In this document: positions 44,360 through 54,246 of the stretch, piece after piece
How positions within the stretch are numbered: position 1 is the first letter of the stretch
Layout: every line of letters begins with the position of its first letter
Assembly (NCBI RefSeq): GCF_010093815.1
Contig: NW_022985555.1
Coordinates: 990,186-1,054,185, forward strand
Source of the DNA: Pseudovirgaria hyperparasitica
Taxonomy: Eukaryota > Ascomycota > Dothideomycetes > Acrospermales > Acrospermaceae
Direction: 5' to 3'
Length of the DNA stretch: 64,000 nucleotides
Program-made: the position numbers and the translations under genes
The notes under the pieces: model-generated
What the model saw: only the letters and a program-made list of their open reading frames with translations
What the model was told of the DNA's origin: nothing
Databases searched by the model: none

Positions 44360-46402
44360 TTAGCTCGACAGTTCCTCCATAGCGTCGTCAACGAAACGGT
44401 CCAGTTCCATGTCATGTTCGTCTGCGACATCTGACTGGGCGCCAATGCTCAATTCTGGCTGCTCTCCATCAGCTAGGTCTTCGTCTCGCGACACCATGCT
44501 ATGAGTTCTCTTGCGTGATTGAGGTCCGCTCTCAAAGCCGTCTGTATCGCTCTCAGGCCTGGGATCGTACGTAAACATGCCGATCGAGTTGCGAAGAGAT
44601 CTCTGCGCTTTAGCCTTTTGTATGACTTCCATTCGCTCCCGCTCTCCTGCTACCCCTTCCATAACTTTGATCAATTTCCGCCATTCTTTTGGGTCACGCT
44701 CTGGGTTGACAACATCTTGCCCGTTGAACATCTTTAGGTCAAGCGCATCGTTCCTCGATTCTGCCCAGTACCATTGTTTCCCATCTTTGATGCGGCTATC
44801 ATTGAGCCGAGCCTGTTTTCGTGCCGATTCCATGCCTTTCCGACCTTTACCGAGAACGCGGTCTCCTCCAGGAAACCATAGATTCATTGCCTCGTTCTCA
44901 TAATGTCGACCTAGGATACGGTTGAAGGACACTTTCAGCATCCTACTAAGATCATGCTTCAGGATCCATCTCTCGTCACGCCATGTGTACCCTGTACCGA
45001 ATATAAATACGGTAGATTGGTACGGACGGCCGTCATCATAATCGTCTTTACTGGCTTGGTCAAGTCCAGTGAAGGTTAGCTGAATAGATCTGATTTTCAG
45101 TACATCTGTGACCTCAGCGCCTGAATTTTCGGGTAGGAGGCGAACCGTGTCTCCTACCAGTATGAGTTCTGAACTGATATACATTCCTTCGCAGTAGACC
45201 GAGGCTGAGGGCCAAGTCCCTTTGAATCGAAATTTTTCAACGAGCGAGAATGTCGACATAAGCGTTATCGCGTGATGGATTGTTGGGTGCCATTCGTGCT
45301 CCGGCACATTTATCAAAAACTCTCTCCAGAAGATGAATGGGCGGACTTGATGCAGGTACACATATTTATGCTGCATGGACAAGGTTTTATCCTTGCTCCC
45401 GAGTTCGGGTAAGGGTTCCACACGTAACCCGGCGTAATTGACATTCCACTCCTGCTTTTCTGCTGGTTCATGAATAAGATCTGCGATCGGAATAGATATG
45501 TCATGATGAACGGATTGCGAGACAACGCCAGCCTCCCAATTCGCCGGACGAATAAATTTTTCGGTGCCTGTATCATACACACGATACACACTACGTTCTT
45601 CGTCGTATTGCACTTCTTCGCCTGGTGTGACGTTCCTGAGAAATAACACAACATCCCCGATTCGTGGCATCCATGGAGGCCTAAGGTTGGTAGTACGCAA
45701 CCACTCGAGTGTAAGCGCCCGTTCAGCGCGCCAATCCATGGATAGGGTCTCCGTTATGTCTTCATCAATGCTCCCTCGCTGCTGTAGGTCATCAATCAAG
45801 TTGCGGTACACATCAGGGGTTCCTTCGTCGTCCACTTGGGCGGTCCGGCCAAAGGGTAGCTTCGAGGGTCGCTCGACAGACTTAAAATACGCAGAAGTAG
45901 TGGGTTCCAACGGACGTCTTGTCATGGGCATTGATGGCTTGGCGGCTGATGCTGAAGTCGAGATAGACGGGGAACTGCCGAAACGATTGGCAGCGCCACC
46001 TAGAACACCTTTGCTACCGGAACAGAGAGTACAAGGGCAGCCGATGTTACTGCCTCCAGTTTCCATCAAATGCAGAAAGTGTGGGTAATACCTGTTAGGC
46101 GAGTCGAATTTGCCTCGGGGGCCTCCAAATAGCCATTTGTCTACATGCTTCGGGTGACCAGGACGGGGTCTCTCCCACAGGGTGTAGCCATGAGGCAGCC
46201 GATCAAGCCGGTATGTAACGCCGCGTTGAGCTTGCCCCCTGGTTTCCATCCATAATTGCCCGATCTTTTCGAGATAGAGCGTTGGAGGGTCGACTGGTGT
46301 GTGAGTCGCGTAACTTGGATGCACCGTTGGATCGCCGTCAGACCCAGAGTTGATTGGCACTATGACAACTACCCCAGAGGACATCTCTCTGAGCTTAGTC
46401 AT
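44360..46402 (-). CDS. clr2: Transcription-silencing protein Clr2 homologue
   Basis: Chromatin protein; in fission yeast Clr2 is part of the SHREC histone-deacetylase/remodelling complex that silences heterochromatin. A single exon of 680 aa. The N-terminal Clr2 region has SDGDPTVHPSY, PPTLYLEKIGQLWM, YRLDRLPHGYTLWERPRP, KHVDKWLFGGP, FDSPNRYYPHFLHLM and GGSNIGCPCTLC; the paired cysteines suggest metal binding or structural use. The central Clr2 domain has DVVLFLRNV, a BAH-like beta-rich region, QVRPFIFWREFL, EHEWHPTIHHAITLM and LVGDTVRLLP. A basic helical segment and an acidic disordered tail (DMELDRFVDDAMEELSS) close the protein. A second start six residues in (MSSGVVVIVPI) is also plausible. 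In filamentous fungi its partners are less studied. It is divergent from the type II membrane-protein gene. Confidence 0.9.
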   Translation of the reverse strand: MTKLREMSSGVVVIVPINSGSDGDPTVHPSYATHTPVDPPTLYLEKIGQLWMETRGQAQRGVTYRLDRLPHGYTLWERPRPGHPKHVDKWLFGGPRGKFDSPNRYYPHFLHLMETGGSNIGCPCTLCSGSKGVLGGAANRFGSSPSISTSASAAKPSMPMTRRPLEPTTSAYFKSVERPSKLPFGRTAQVDDEGTPDVYRNLIDDLQQRGSIDEDITETLSMDWRAERALTLEWLRTTNLRPPWMPRIGDVVLFLRNVTPGEEVQYDEERSVYRVYDTGTEKFIRPANWEAGVVSQSVHHDISIPIADLIHEPAEKQEWNVNYAGLRVEPLPELGSKDKTLSMQHKYVYLHQVRPFIFWREFLINVPEHEWHPTIHHAITLMSTFSLVEKFRFKGTWPSASVYCEGMYISSELILVGDTVRLLPENSGAEVTDVLKIRSIQLTFTGLDQASKDDYDDGRPYQSTVFIFGTGYTWRDERWILKHDLSRMLKVSFNRILGRHYENEAMNLWFPGGDRVLGKGRKGMESARKQARLNDSRIKDGKQWYWAESRNDALDLKMFNGQDVVNPERDPKEWRKLIKVMEGVAGERERMEVIQKAKAQRSLRNSIGMFTYDPRPESDTDGFESGPQSRKRTHSMVSRDEDLADGEQPELSIGAQSDVADEHDMELDRFVDDAMEELSS

Positions 46403-47243
46403 GTTCGTAGGAACTTGCGAGTAGGTTCAGAAACAAAGCAGGAAAGTAGAAATAGTGGTCAAGCTAAGTGACTTGAAAACAAAACGGTGCTGGACCAGCA
46501 CCTGGTCTTGTGGCACTACTCAAGCCCAAACTTATGAGAATATTCATTACTTTCCGCGATGAGTGACCAAACAAGGCGACTTACCAAAGCAAGTAGTGTT
46601 ATAATGCTTGTCTGATGGGACAGCAGTGAAGAAGGGTCAAATGCTCGCTAGGATTCATTGAGAGAGGTACGCCTCAGTGAGCTGGAAAATGCCACGTAGA
46701 TCTTCGCTGACTGTCCAAAGATGGATAAGAAAGTGAGTCGAGATACACATTCACAGTGTTGATGTTGGTAGATTGATATGTGCTATCATTATCGTGGATT
46801 AGGGATGAAGACCCTCGGCGCGCAGATCGGATGAGAACGAATCAGCAAAGCCGGGAAAAGCAAAGATCCGAAACTAAACTAATCCCCACTTCTCTTACTA
46901 GTTGAAGGTTCGCGGCGTGATTAGAGCTACTTCCCCGCCATTCACAGGCCAACTTGAGTTCTGGCTAATGCTGCTAGAACCGCCTCAGTCAACGCCCCAT
47001 CTCTTTTCTCATGTCTAGTTGGAAGGATTCGCGCATCCATCGCTCCTAAAACGATGGGCGACGCCAAATCTTCTTCTTGTGCCCTCGGCATTGCTCTCCT
47101 TCTCGCCTTCGTTGTTTCCATCAGGTCTTTGTTGACTCTTGAGCCTTTGCGCGTGCGCCCATCGGTCAACTCGAATACAAAGAAGCGAGTTGCACAAAGA
47201 ACCGCAGTGGCATCATCCTCGACGCCGCTCAAATAACGCCGAA
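46403..47243. other. Divergent promoter region (Clr2 / type II membrane protein)
   Basis: 840 bp between divergent start codons. Short frames at 47054-47236 (plus) and 46942-47298 (minus) overlap each other and have no recognisable features; the plus one could be an upstream exon or uORF of the next gene. Confidence 0.45.
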
Positions 47244-48359
47244 ATGGCGCGATCCCGCACCCCAGAGGGGCGGCCGTCTCCCTCGTATTTTGCGTCAATG
47301 GATTTCTTCACCAACCGATCTAAGGAGCTTCAAGCGAGCATGGCGAATCCTGAGTCGCTACCAAAACGCATAACAACCCCTGCTGGGCAGCGTCTTTCCG
47401 TTATCGTGGAGGACAAACACATGTCAACGCACTCGCGATGGACGAAATCAACAGCTGCTCTCCCAAGACAACCGATGGACTCAGTATCAGAAGGCGACAG
47501 CGTTGGCGATGAGAAACTCAATCAATTGCGAGCCCTCCGAGAAAAGAAACAGATCGCGAAAAGAGGAGGATGGAAACGCCTTGCTCTTGTGATAGTACTG
47601 TTCATCTGTGTCATCGTCGCGGTCGTCGTGGGTATCGTCTTCGGTCTGCGCGAACGGAACAAGAACAACCACCATGATTCTTCCGGGAACACTGGCAACA
47701 CTTCGCCGACATCTTCAGCTCCTCCAACAGCTACCGACGCGTCTGGCAGACCGGTGGATTTCCCTGCTGGCTCATACTCCATGTCTACGTACCTGGATAC
47801 CGTACAAGCGAATTGTACGGAGAACGCAGCTACTTGGACGTGCCCACCGTATCAGACCTACAACGAAAACCCCGGACAACAGCCAACAACATTCAACTGG
47901 GTCATTACTAAGGACGGTGACTCGTATAAGATTTCTCAAAACGGCAACAATCCTTTCGCTTTGTTCGATTTGGACGGTCAGACTCTTACTTTGGTCGACG
48001 AGGGTCAAGACTCTGAACGCTACACTTTCCGCATGACGATGAACAAATCGAACATGCCATCTGCAGATATCACTGGCCAGAACATCGCTTCGACGTGTTA
48101 CTTCAACGGAACAACCGTTACGGGCACGCTCTACACCAAGATGGAAAGAGACTATCCTTCGTCGAATGCACAAGCATCAGCCTACCTTCCGTGGCCCTAC
48201 AAAGTCAGAGTAGAACAGACTATTGCTGGAGGTGACAATGTCCCCGCCTGTTATCGGAATGACAATCAGCAACAGATCACCGATGGTCTTTCCGCACAGG
48301 GTGCGTCCACAATGTGCAGCTGTTTGTACAGGAATTGGTTGACTCCCGATCCGAACTGA
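47244..48359 (+). CDS. Conserved type II membrane protein with secreted C-terminal domain
   Basis: A 371-aa protein from the ATG at 47244 (MARSRTPEGRPSPSYF); the frame is open further upstream, but that part is Arg/His-rich and not protein-like. Residues 1-120 are disordered and cytosolic. A basic stretch (KKQIAKRGGWKR) is followed by one membrane helix (LALVIVLFICVIVAVVVGIV) in a positive-inside orientation. After a Ser/Thr/Asn linker is an ectodomain of about 190 aa with six cysteines (NCTENAATWTCPPY, STCYFNG, PACYRND, MCSCLY) and several N-glycosylation sites. The last part, YPSSNAQASAYLPWPYKV, is repeated in my memory of related fungal proteins of unknown function. Probably at the plasma membrane or in the secretory pathway. 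No pathway can be named. Confidence 0.8.
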   Translation: MARSRTPEGRPSPSYFASMDFFTNRSKELQASMANPESLPKRITTPAGQRLSVIVEDKHMSTHSRWTKSTAALPRQPMDSVSEGDSVGDEKLNQLRALREKKQIAKRGGWKRLALVIVLFICVIVAVVVGIVFGLRERNKNNHHDSSGNTGNTSPTSSAPPTATDASGRPVDFPAGSYSMSTYLDTVQANCTENAATWTCPPYQTYNENPGQQPTTFNWVITKDGDSYKISQNGNNPFALFDLDGQTLTLVDEGQDSERYTFRMTMNKSNMPSADITGQNIASTCYFNGTTVTGTLYTKMERDYPSSNAQASAYLPWPYKVRVEQTIAGGDNVPACYRNDNQQQITDGLSAQGASTMCSCLYRNWLTPDPN

Positions 48360-48849
48360 TGTGTACATCTTGAGGATGGTGTTTAATATACAATTGTAAT
48401 GTAATATAATATGCGAGCACCCCTGCGCTTGGGTCCTTTTTGGAGCGTGGAGTACGCTGGCATTGCGGTTTCATTTGTGATCATTGCTCTGCTTTCCAGT
48501 GTGACATGTGGCTTCAATAGAATATATTGAGTTTTACCTTATTCTGAAATGTTTACGCAGCGTCTACGTTGTCTTGAAATTATCAGTGTGAAAGCAAGTG
48601 TAAAGAGGAACCATTGGTTGGGATTTTGTCCGATGGACGGAATGATTGATGGATCCGTGCGTCCTGGGTGAACCCTGAGGTCATCCACCATCCAAAGTCT
48701 GGCGCGGCGGAGCTTTCAAAATACAGCTACAGCACTTTTGTGTATTAGTTACTCCCTGCATATCGCTGCCGTCCCTCTACCTTCTCTACTCACCTCTGCT
48801 CTCTCTTCTACCTCTCTTTCAATCTCGGATATCCTCCACCCGTTTCAAG
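48360..48849. other. Promoter region of the SYM1 gene
   Basis: 490 bp between tandem plus-strand genes; the last 80 bp are strongly pyrimidine-rich (CTCTCTTCTACCTCTC), a typical leader. No gene seen. Confidence 0.45.
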
Positions 48850-49693
48850 ATGGCGCTCGCATGGTACGGTCCTTAATGCTTGAAGCATTCGTCGTTAAGC
48901 TCAACCACTGACGTAGCTATACATCTAGGTATCAAGCAAAGGTTGCGCAGAGCCCTCTCATGACCCAGAGCATCACAACTGCTGTAAGAGCTCCCTCTTG
49001 AGCGTCCAAGCCTTGAACCACCGTCTCAAGCCTTCAATTGGCATCAATCGAGCATCGGCCCACGCCTGCCCCGCCATGGCTCTCTCCCACCACCTCTCAA
49101 GATCCAGGATGAAGAGCTCAAGCTAACTTCACACCCCCCAAACCAAGGTCCTTTTCGCGACTGGTGATGTCGCCGCCCAACAAGCCGTCGAAGGCGTCGA
49201 GAAACATAACTATGCCCGCACCGGTCGCATGGCCCTCTACGGCGGTGGTACGACCCTCTCTCTCCTTCCCTTGCCTCAAGACCACCCCCTTATCACCAAT
49301 CGAAACATTTATGCACACTTTTAATGACGTCAACCAGCAATCTTCGGTCCTGCTGCGACAAAGTGGTACCAGCTCCTCCAGCGCAACATCAATCTCCGCT
49401 CGCAAAACGCCACCATAGCCGCACGCGTCGCCGCCGACCAGCTGATCTTCGCGCCGACCAACTTGGCCTTCTTCCTCAGTAGCATGGCATACATGGAGGG
49501 CGCAGACCCAAAGCAGCGAGTCAAGGACGCATATGTGCCCGCGTTGACAAAGAACTTCATGGTGTGGCCGGGCGTGCAGGCTATCAACTTCAAGTTTGTG
49601 CCGCTGGACCAGCGCGTGCTTGTGGTGAACGTGGTCAGCTTGGGCTGGAACTGCTACTTGAGCTATGTGAACAGCTCTGGTGGGAAGAAATAG
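48850..49693 (+). CDS. sym1: SYM1 / MPV17-PMP22 family protein
   Basis: Inner mitochondrial membrane protein; yeast SYM1 is needed for ethanol growth at heat and MPV17 proteins form small channels. Exons 48850-48863, 48929-48983, 49148-49247 and 49338-49693 give 174 aa, the family length. The N-terminus [20 protein letters not shown] continues as [19 protein letters not shown], then [10 protein letters not shown] and [13 protein letters not shown], and ends with [20 protein letters not shown] and [11 protein letters not shown], all standard blocks. Four membrane helices are expected. The first exon is only 14 bp and ends within the Trp codon; splice sites (GTACGG, GTAAGA, GTACGA donors) restore the family sequence exactly. 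It is convergent with the mitochondrial threonyl-tRNA synthetase gene. Confidence 0.94.
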
Positions 49694-49996
49694 GCGTGCG
49701 GGTGATGTTGGCCTTGGGCTTCTTGTGTGTGTGAAACCGGGTTCACGGAGACTTCTGGCTGTGAGGCACGTCGAGCATTGCTGGCGTTTGGACTACTGTT
49801 CGAGCATCCATATTCCTACTGTAGGCAGATACCCCCTCTTCTCTGGCCTGTCAACTTTTCGTAGTTGTACCTAGGCATTCAAGTGCAATACAAAGAATTT
49901 CTATGCAGGGACACAAAACCCATCATCTACGCATGTGCTCGAGCTAGATACCGCGTAATATTACATAATATACAGTATATACAGATACAACGTTTC
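49694..49996. other. Convergent intergenic region (SYM1 / MST1)
   Basis: About 300 bp between two gene 3' ends, with AT-rich stretches near 49960-49985. No gene seen. Confidence 0.45.
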
Positions 49997-51652
49997 TTAC
50001 ATCCAATTTTCACACAACGCCTCGAACATCCTCCTCGCCTGGTCTACCTTCAAGCTCGCACCCGGCGCACCCTTCTCATTGTATGACACTTTCTCCCTTC
50101 CGTATATCGGAATGCCATGTTCCTGCAGTATATCGTCTGCCGCCTTTCCCATCCCTTGTCTCGCCCACGTCCGATGCCACACCTTCAGCGCCACAGTCCC
50201 CTCGTCAAGCTCATTATGTCCGACAACAGCCCCAAAATGGAAACCCTTGAGCCGCGCCTCGCCAATCTTGGCACTGAGCGATATGCCCCGCGTGTCCAGC
50301 GTTATTGGCAGACGCAGCGTATTGAGGGGCTGGGGGGAGGTGGATGGACCGGGTGTGCGGCCATGCAGGATATCGTGCACTTTGAAGGCATAGTTTACTA
50401 TTTCAGGCTTGTCGTTGAGCGTGAAGATGATGATGGGTCGGGGTGTGAGCCAGAAGGGGAGCGGCTTTGTTTTGTAGTCGGGGGCGCCGTGGGTGCGTGT
50501 CATCAAGATGTGCATGAAGCGTTCGATGCTGCCGAAGGCGGCGCGGTGGATCATGACTGGGCGATGTGATTTCTGGTCCGCGTCTTTGTAGCTGAGTTCA
50601 AAGCGTTGTGGGAGCTGGAAGTCCAGTTGGATTGTTGCGGCCTGTAAGGGTTCGCCGTAGCGCGTGTTGTCGGGGATCTGGATGTCGATTTTGGGGCCGT
50701 AGAAAGCGCCGTCACCTGGGTTGAGTTTCCAGGGAAGGCCGCTGTCTTCGAGAGCTTGTTTGAGATGTGATTCGGCGGTTGACCATTGGGAATCCTCGCC
50801 TATTGCACTTCCGTCGGTGGGCTTGGTGCTGAGTACGAGGTTAAAAGGGGGTAGGTCGAAGGTCTGGTAGACCATGCGGACGAAGCTGAGTTCCTTCAGA
50901 ATTTCGTCTTTGATTTGCTCGGGCGTGCAGAAGATATGACCGTCGTCTTGATGAAAGCGACGCACCCTGGTCAGACCACGAAGTGAGCCAGAGTTCTCAT
51001 TGCGATGGAGAGGGCTAAAGTCAGCGTAGCGGACTGGGAGTTCTCTATGACTCCAGGTTCGGTTACTGAATAGGACGCAGTGGCCCGGGCAGTTCATAGG
51101 CTTCAACCCAAACTCTTCGTCCTCGCCCACTTCTCCATCCTTGGTCGTACCAGTTGCTCCTCGACCAACAACGGAAAACATGTCTTGGGCATAGTTTTCC
51201 CAATGTCCTGATCTTTCCCATAACGACTTTTTGTATATAGTAGGTGTAACAACTTCAGAGTATCCTTGTTCTGCATGTTGAGCGCGGAGGAACTCGACCA
51301 AACGGTTGAAGACGTATGCGCCATCGGCATTGAAGAGTGGTGAGCCGGAACTGTAGTGGGATGTTTGGTATAGCCCGACAGAGTCGGCACTGAGTCGGCT
51401 ATCGGATGAAGGTTTAATAGCCTTGCCATTATATTCCTTCTTGATCTTCAAAGATCCTGAGGTTGAGGGTGCGCCCGAATTCACATCGATAGGATGCGAA
51501 GGCGCTTGCTCGCTTTGCTTCCGGACTGCAGTGCACGAGCATGTTCGTTTGTATGTAGGTGAGAGGACGTAAACATTAGGCTGGGCCGACCGGGCACATC
51601 GCGATACCTGCGAGATGCTTGAATGAAGTCGAAGAGCTCGCATTGCGAGCAA
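49997..51652 (-). CDS. MST1: Threonyl-tRNA synthetase, mitochondrial
   Basis: Charges mitochondrial tRNA-Thr. A single exon of 551 aa. The first 60 residues are Arg/Ser-rich without acidic clusters (MLAMRALRLHSSISQVSRCA), a mitochondrial targeting sequence; a start three codons later is equally possible. The class II catalytic core follows. It includes SPLFNADGAYVFNRLVEF (motif 1 region), the zinc-site segment KPMNCPGHC and motif 2 (ADFSPLHRNENSG, TRVRRFHQDDGHIFC). Further on are GAFYGPKIDI, the zinc histidine region, and motif 3 (HRAAFGSIERFMHIL). The C-terminal anticodon-binding domain contains RGISLSAKIGEA and ends EALCENWM. The N-terminal TGS and editing domains of the cytosolic enzyme are missing, as expected of MST1. 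It is divergent from the next gene and convergent with SYM1, another mitochondrial protein. Confidence 0.94.
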   Translation of the reverse strand: MLAMRALRLHSSISQVSRCARSAQPNVYVLSPTYKRTCSCTAVRKQSEQAPSHPIDVNSGAPSTSGSLKIKKEYNGKAIKPSSDSRLSADSVGLYQTSHYSSGSPLFNADGAYVFNRLVEFLRAQHAEQGYSEVVTPTIYKKSLWERSGHWENYAQDMFSVVGRGATGTTKDGEVGEDEEFGLKPMNCPGHCVLFSNRTWSHRELPVRYADFSPLHRNENSGSLRGLTRVRRFHQDDGHIFCTPEQIKDEILKELSFVRMVYQTFDLPPFNLVLSTKPTDGSAIGEDSQWSTAESHLKQALEDSGLPWKLNPGDGAFYGPKIDIQIPDNTRYGEPLQAATIQLDFQLPQRFELSYKDADQKSHRPVMIHRAAFGSIERFMHILMTRTHGAPDYKTKPLPFWLTPRPIIIFTLNDKPEIVNYAFKVHDILHGRTPGPSTSPQPLNTLRLPITLDTRGISLSAKIGEARLKGFHFGAVVGHNELDEGTVALKVWHRTWARQGMGKAADDILQEHGIPIYGREKVSYNEKGAPGASLKVDQARRMFEALCENWM

Positions 51653-52367
51653 TGTGAATAGCGGCTCGGTACGCGATATGCGAAGACCTGAAAGAAGTTC
51701 GCGACATTGGACCTAGCGCGTCCAAGGGTCCGCCATAGCTCTAAATTGTGGCTGGTGATGTCTATCGATAAGACTCTGCTATGGGTAGTGTAGCACAGCC
51801 ACATTATGGTTGTGCCGTTGAAGGCTCCGGGGCGGCCACTCTCGCTCCACTAAATAATTACTGAATACTGACTACAAGCTATTTCTATATTATACGGCAC
51901 GGTAAAATCATATAGTTTTGCTCGCATGTAGTGTCTCATGGCTCACCTATAGTTACTATAGCTGATGCCATACTCGATGAAGAGGCGCCCACAGTATGGA
52001 AAAAGAAAAAGGAAACCAAGCAGGGCTAGGAAACTGGGAGCTCATGACGCACCGCCATGGATATGAACGCCACTCCACTCTCAACGTGAAGGCAGCCTAA
52101 TGCAACTTCACATTCCTTTCTCTTACATCAACTATACGGTCTGTGTATCATATATAATGCTTCGTAGACCCTCGCATCACTCTTTACGTTTTCAGTGTTC
52201 CGTCAAACGTCTCCAGCATCTAAGCGCCCGGCTTGACGCTAGATAGCTACGCCTGCCAACAGGGGAGTTGTATTCTGTCAAAGGTCATACTTTACCGTTG
52301 CGTTTCTCTCACAAGTTTGTACTTCCACTCATCTGCCACCCTTCAAACTTGGTTATCTACACCTGCC
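51653..52367. other. Divergent promoter region (MST1 / membrane protein)
   Basis: About 715 bp between divergent start codons. No reading frame with family features; the frame of the right-hand gene stays open back to 52233 but that part is not protein-like. Confidence 0.45.
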
Positions 52368-54140
52368 ATGGCACGATCAAGCAAGAGTGGCCAGTCATCC
52401 GGCTTAGGCGACTCGTGGGCAACGGAGGAGTATCACGATGATCTAGACGCTCATATCAGCAGTGGAAGTAGTTTGGAAGCAGATACGACTGATGACCTTG
52501 AGGGCGAGTCCGAAGAAGAGATCCAGACACCTCCGCGTTCTTCAAAGAGGGACTCGCGCAATAGTCGTACTCCAGGCTCTGGTAAGGGCAAAGCGTCAGC
52601 TCTCGGTACGACCCAGACTCTACAGTCAAAGAATGCCACGCCCATCAGGAAATCATACCGCGTTAGCCCCAAGTCAAACTCAGTGGAGCCATTGCAGTCG
52701 TTCATAATGCCTTCTATGAGCGAGGATCAGCCTGGCAGCTCCTGGATCAAAGCCTCCGCGAACAATGCTACTAGGTCGCCCAGACGGAGGACTGCCGCGA
52801 CCCCAACACATTCTTCGGCTCGAATGCGAAAATCAACAAGTATCATGGATAATTCACGTCGAAAGGCTTTCAGCCATTCCACCGGATCACCACGACGTCC
52901 GTCAAAGATCCGCCACGAACAGCGTGACCCAGCACAGCCATTTCTAATTCTTGGTTATATCTGTTCTACTATGAAACCTCTCACAGACTTTGCACTGTCA
53001 GTATTTGGCATGATGATGGAAATGCTGAAACCTCTGATCGCCACCATTGGTGTCGTACTGGCCCTATACTTCTCCATCAGAGCCGCCCAGTCCTCTCTTA
53101 CCGCCGCCCTGGCCCCTATGTGCGCCATTCCTGGTGTCTCATTCCTTCACCTGCCTTTCTGTGAGCAGAGATCACAATACCAGGCATCTATTGAGTTTGA
53201 TCAACTTGTCAATGCCCAGTCCGCATTCGAAGAAGTGTTGTCATCTTCAACTGAAATCGCCGGCCTCCCTTACGATATGAAACGGAGTGAAGCTTCTATC
53301 CGCGACCTTCGCTCTGTGATCCAGCATTCATCCATCCCATCGCGCAATGAGCTCTCCTTTGAGTTTAGTAGCTTCATCGACGCGGCTCGTCACGCCTCTG
53401 CCGACCTAACCAAATTTGACACCCGTATCGGAGGCGCTGTGGACAAGATCATATCTACCAATCGCTGGACCTTGCAAGTTCTTGGTTCTCTCCAGAACGA
53501 TGAAGCGTCCAAAGGCGCTTTGTCCCGGACCTTTAGTGCCATAAATCCTTTCAGCTCGTCTTATAGCTCTCAGCACAAAATTTTGACGCAGTATCTGCGC
53601 CATGCTGCCGCCGTCGAAGACCAAGTTAATTCTGTCATTGCCGAAGCTCAAGGTCTTCTACTCCTCCTCAATATTCTGGACGAGCGTCTCGATACTATTG
53701 CTTCGATCGCCGCACGCGACGGCTATACTGTTAAAGATGCGCGTGATGAACTCTTCTCCTCGCTCTGGACTAAACTTGGCGGCAATACCTCCGCTCGCAA
53801 GAAGATTGACGAGAATCTCGGTTTGTTGCGTAGTGTGGGCAATTACCAGAAAGTCGCGTGGCGTCATGTCAGCGAGACGGTGGTCAAGCTACAGGAGATC
53901 AGCGCGCAGCTAGAGGACTTACGCGAGAGGGTGGCGGCACCTGGACTTGTGGGTGTCAGAGCAGATCTTCCGCTGCATCTGCATATCGAGAACATATTGT
54001 TGGGTGTGGAGAGATTGGATGGGGTGCGTGGGGAGAACAGGCGGGTGCAGGGGGATTTGTACCGCAGAATGGTGGCGGGAGACATTCCACTGGAGGGAGT
54101 AAAGGTGGTGGATGCAGATGTCGGAAAGCAGTCGTGGTGA
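52368..54140 (+). CDS. Conserved fungal membrane protein of unknown function
   Basis: A 590-aa single-exon protein starting MARSSKSGQSSGLGDSW; an upstream in-frame ATG at 52233 would add a Cys/Leu-rich extension that does not fit. The first 190 residues are disordered, acidic then basic, with RSPRRRTA-type and KSYRVSP-type phosphorylatable segments. One or two adjacent hydrophobic helices follow (LTDFALSVFGMMM and PLIATIGVVLALYFSI). The C-terminal 320 residues are predicted helical by eye, with many Leu/Ala/Glu heptads (for example VVKLQEISAQLEDLRERV), like a long bundle or coiled coil exposed on one side of a membrane. This layout recalls nuclear-envelope or mitochondrial organising proteins, but I recognise no family signature. 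It is 106 bp from the convergent HPM1 gene. Confidence 0.8.
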   Translation: MARSSKSGQSSGLGDSWATEEYHDDLDAHISSGSSLEADTTDDLEGESEEEIQTPPRSSKRDSRNSRTPGSGKGKASALGTTQTLQSKNATPIRKSYRVSPKSNSVEPLQSFIMPSMSEDQPGSSWIKASANNATRSPRRRTAATPTHSSARMRKSTSIMDNSRRKAFSHSTGSPRRPSKIRHEQRDPAQPFLILGYICSTMKPLTDFALSVFGMMMEMLKPLIATIGVVLALYFSIRAAQSSLTAALAPMCAIPGVSFLHLPFCEQRSQYQASIEFDQLVNAQSAFEEVLSSSTEIAGLPYDMKRSEASIRDLRSVIQHSSIPSRNELSFEFSSFIDAARHASADLTKFDTRIGGAVDKIISTNRWTLQVLGSLQNDEASKGALSRTFSAINPFSSSYSSQHKILTQYLRHAAAVEDQVNSVIAEAQGLLLLLNILDERLDTIASIAARDGYTVKDARDELFSSLWTKLGGNTSARKKIDENLGLLRSVGNYQKVAWRHVSETVVKLQEISAQLEDLRERVAAPGLVGVRADLPLHLHIENILLGVERLDGVRGENRRVQGDLYRRMVAGDIPLEGVKVVDADVGKQSW

Positions 54141-54246
54141 AGACATAAAGATGATATGTTGCACTGCCTATGCGGCGCTTGAACGGCTTTAGCAATTCTA
54201 GTATAGTGTTGAGCGAGTTCTTTCTATAAAGCTCGATGTCTAAGTT

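Noticed and set aside
46942-47298. 118-aa minus frame and 60-aa plus frame in the Clr2 divergent promoter
   Set aside because: They overlap one another, have no recognisable features and end inside the next gene's start region.
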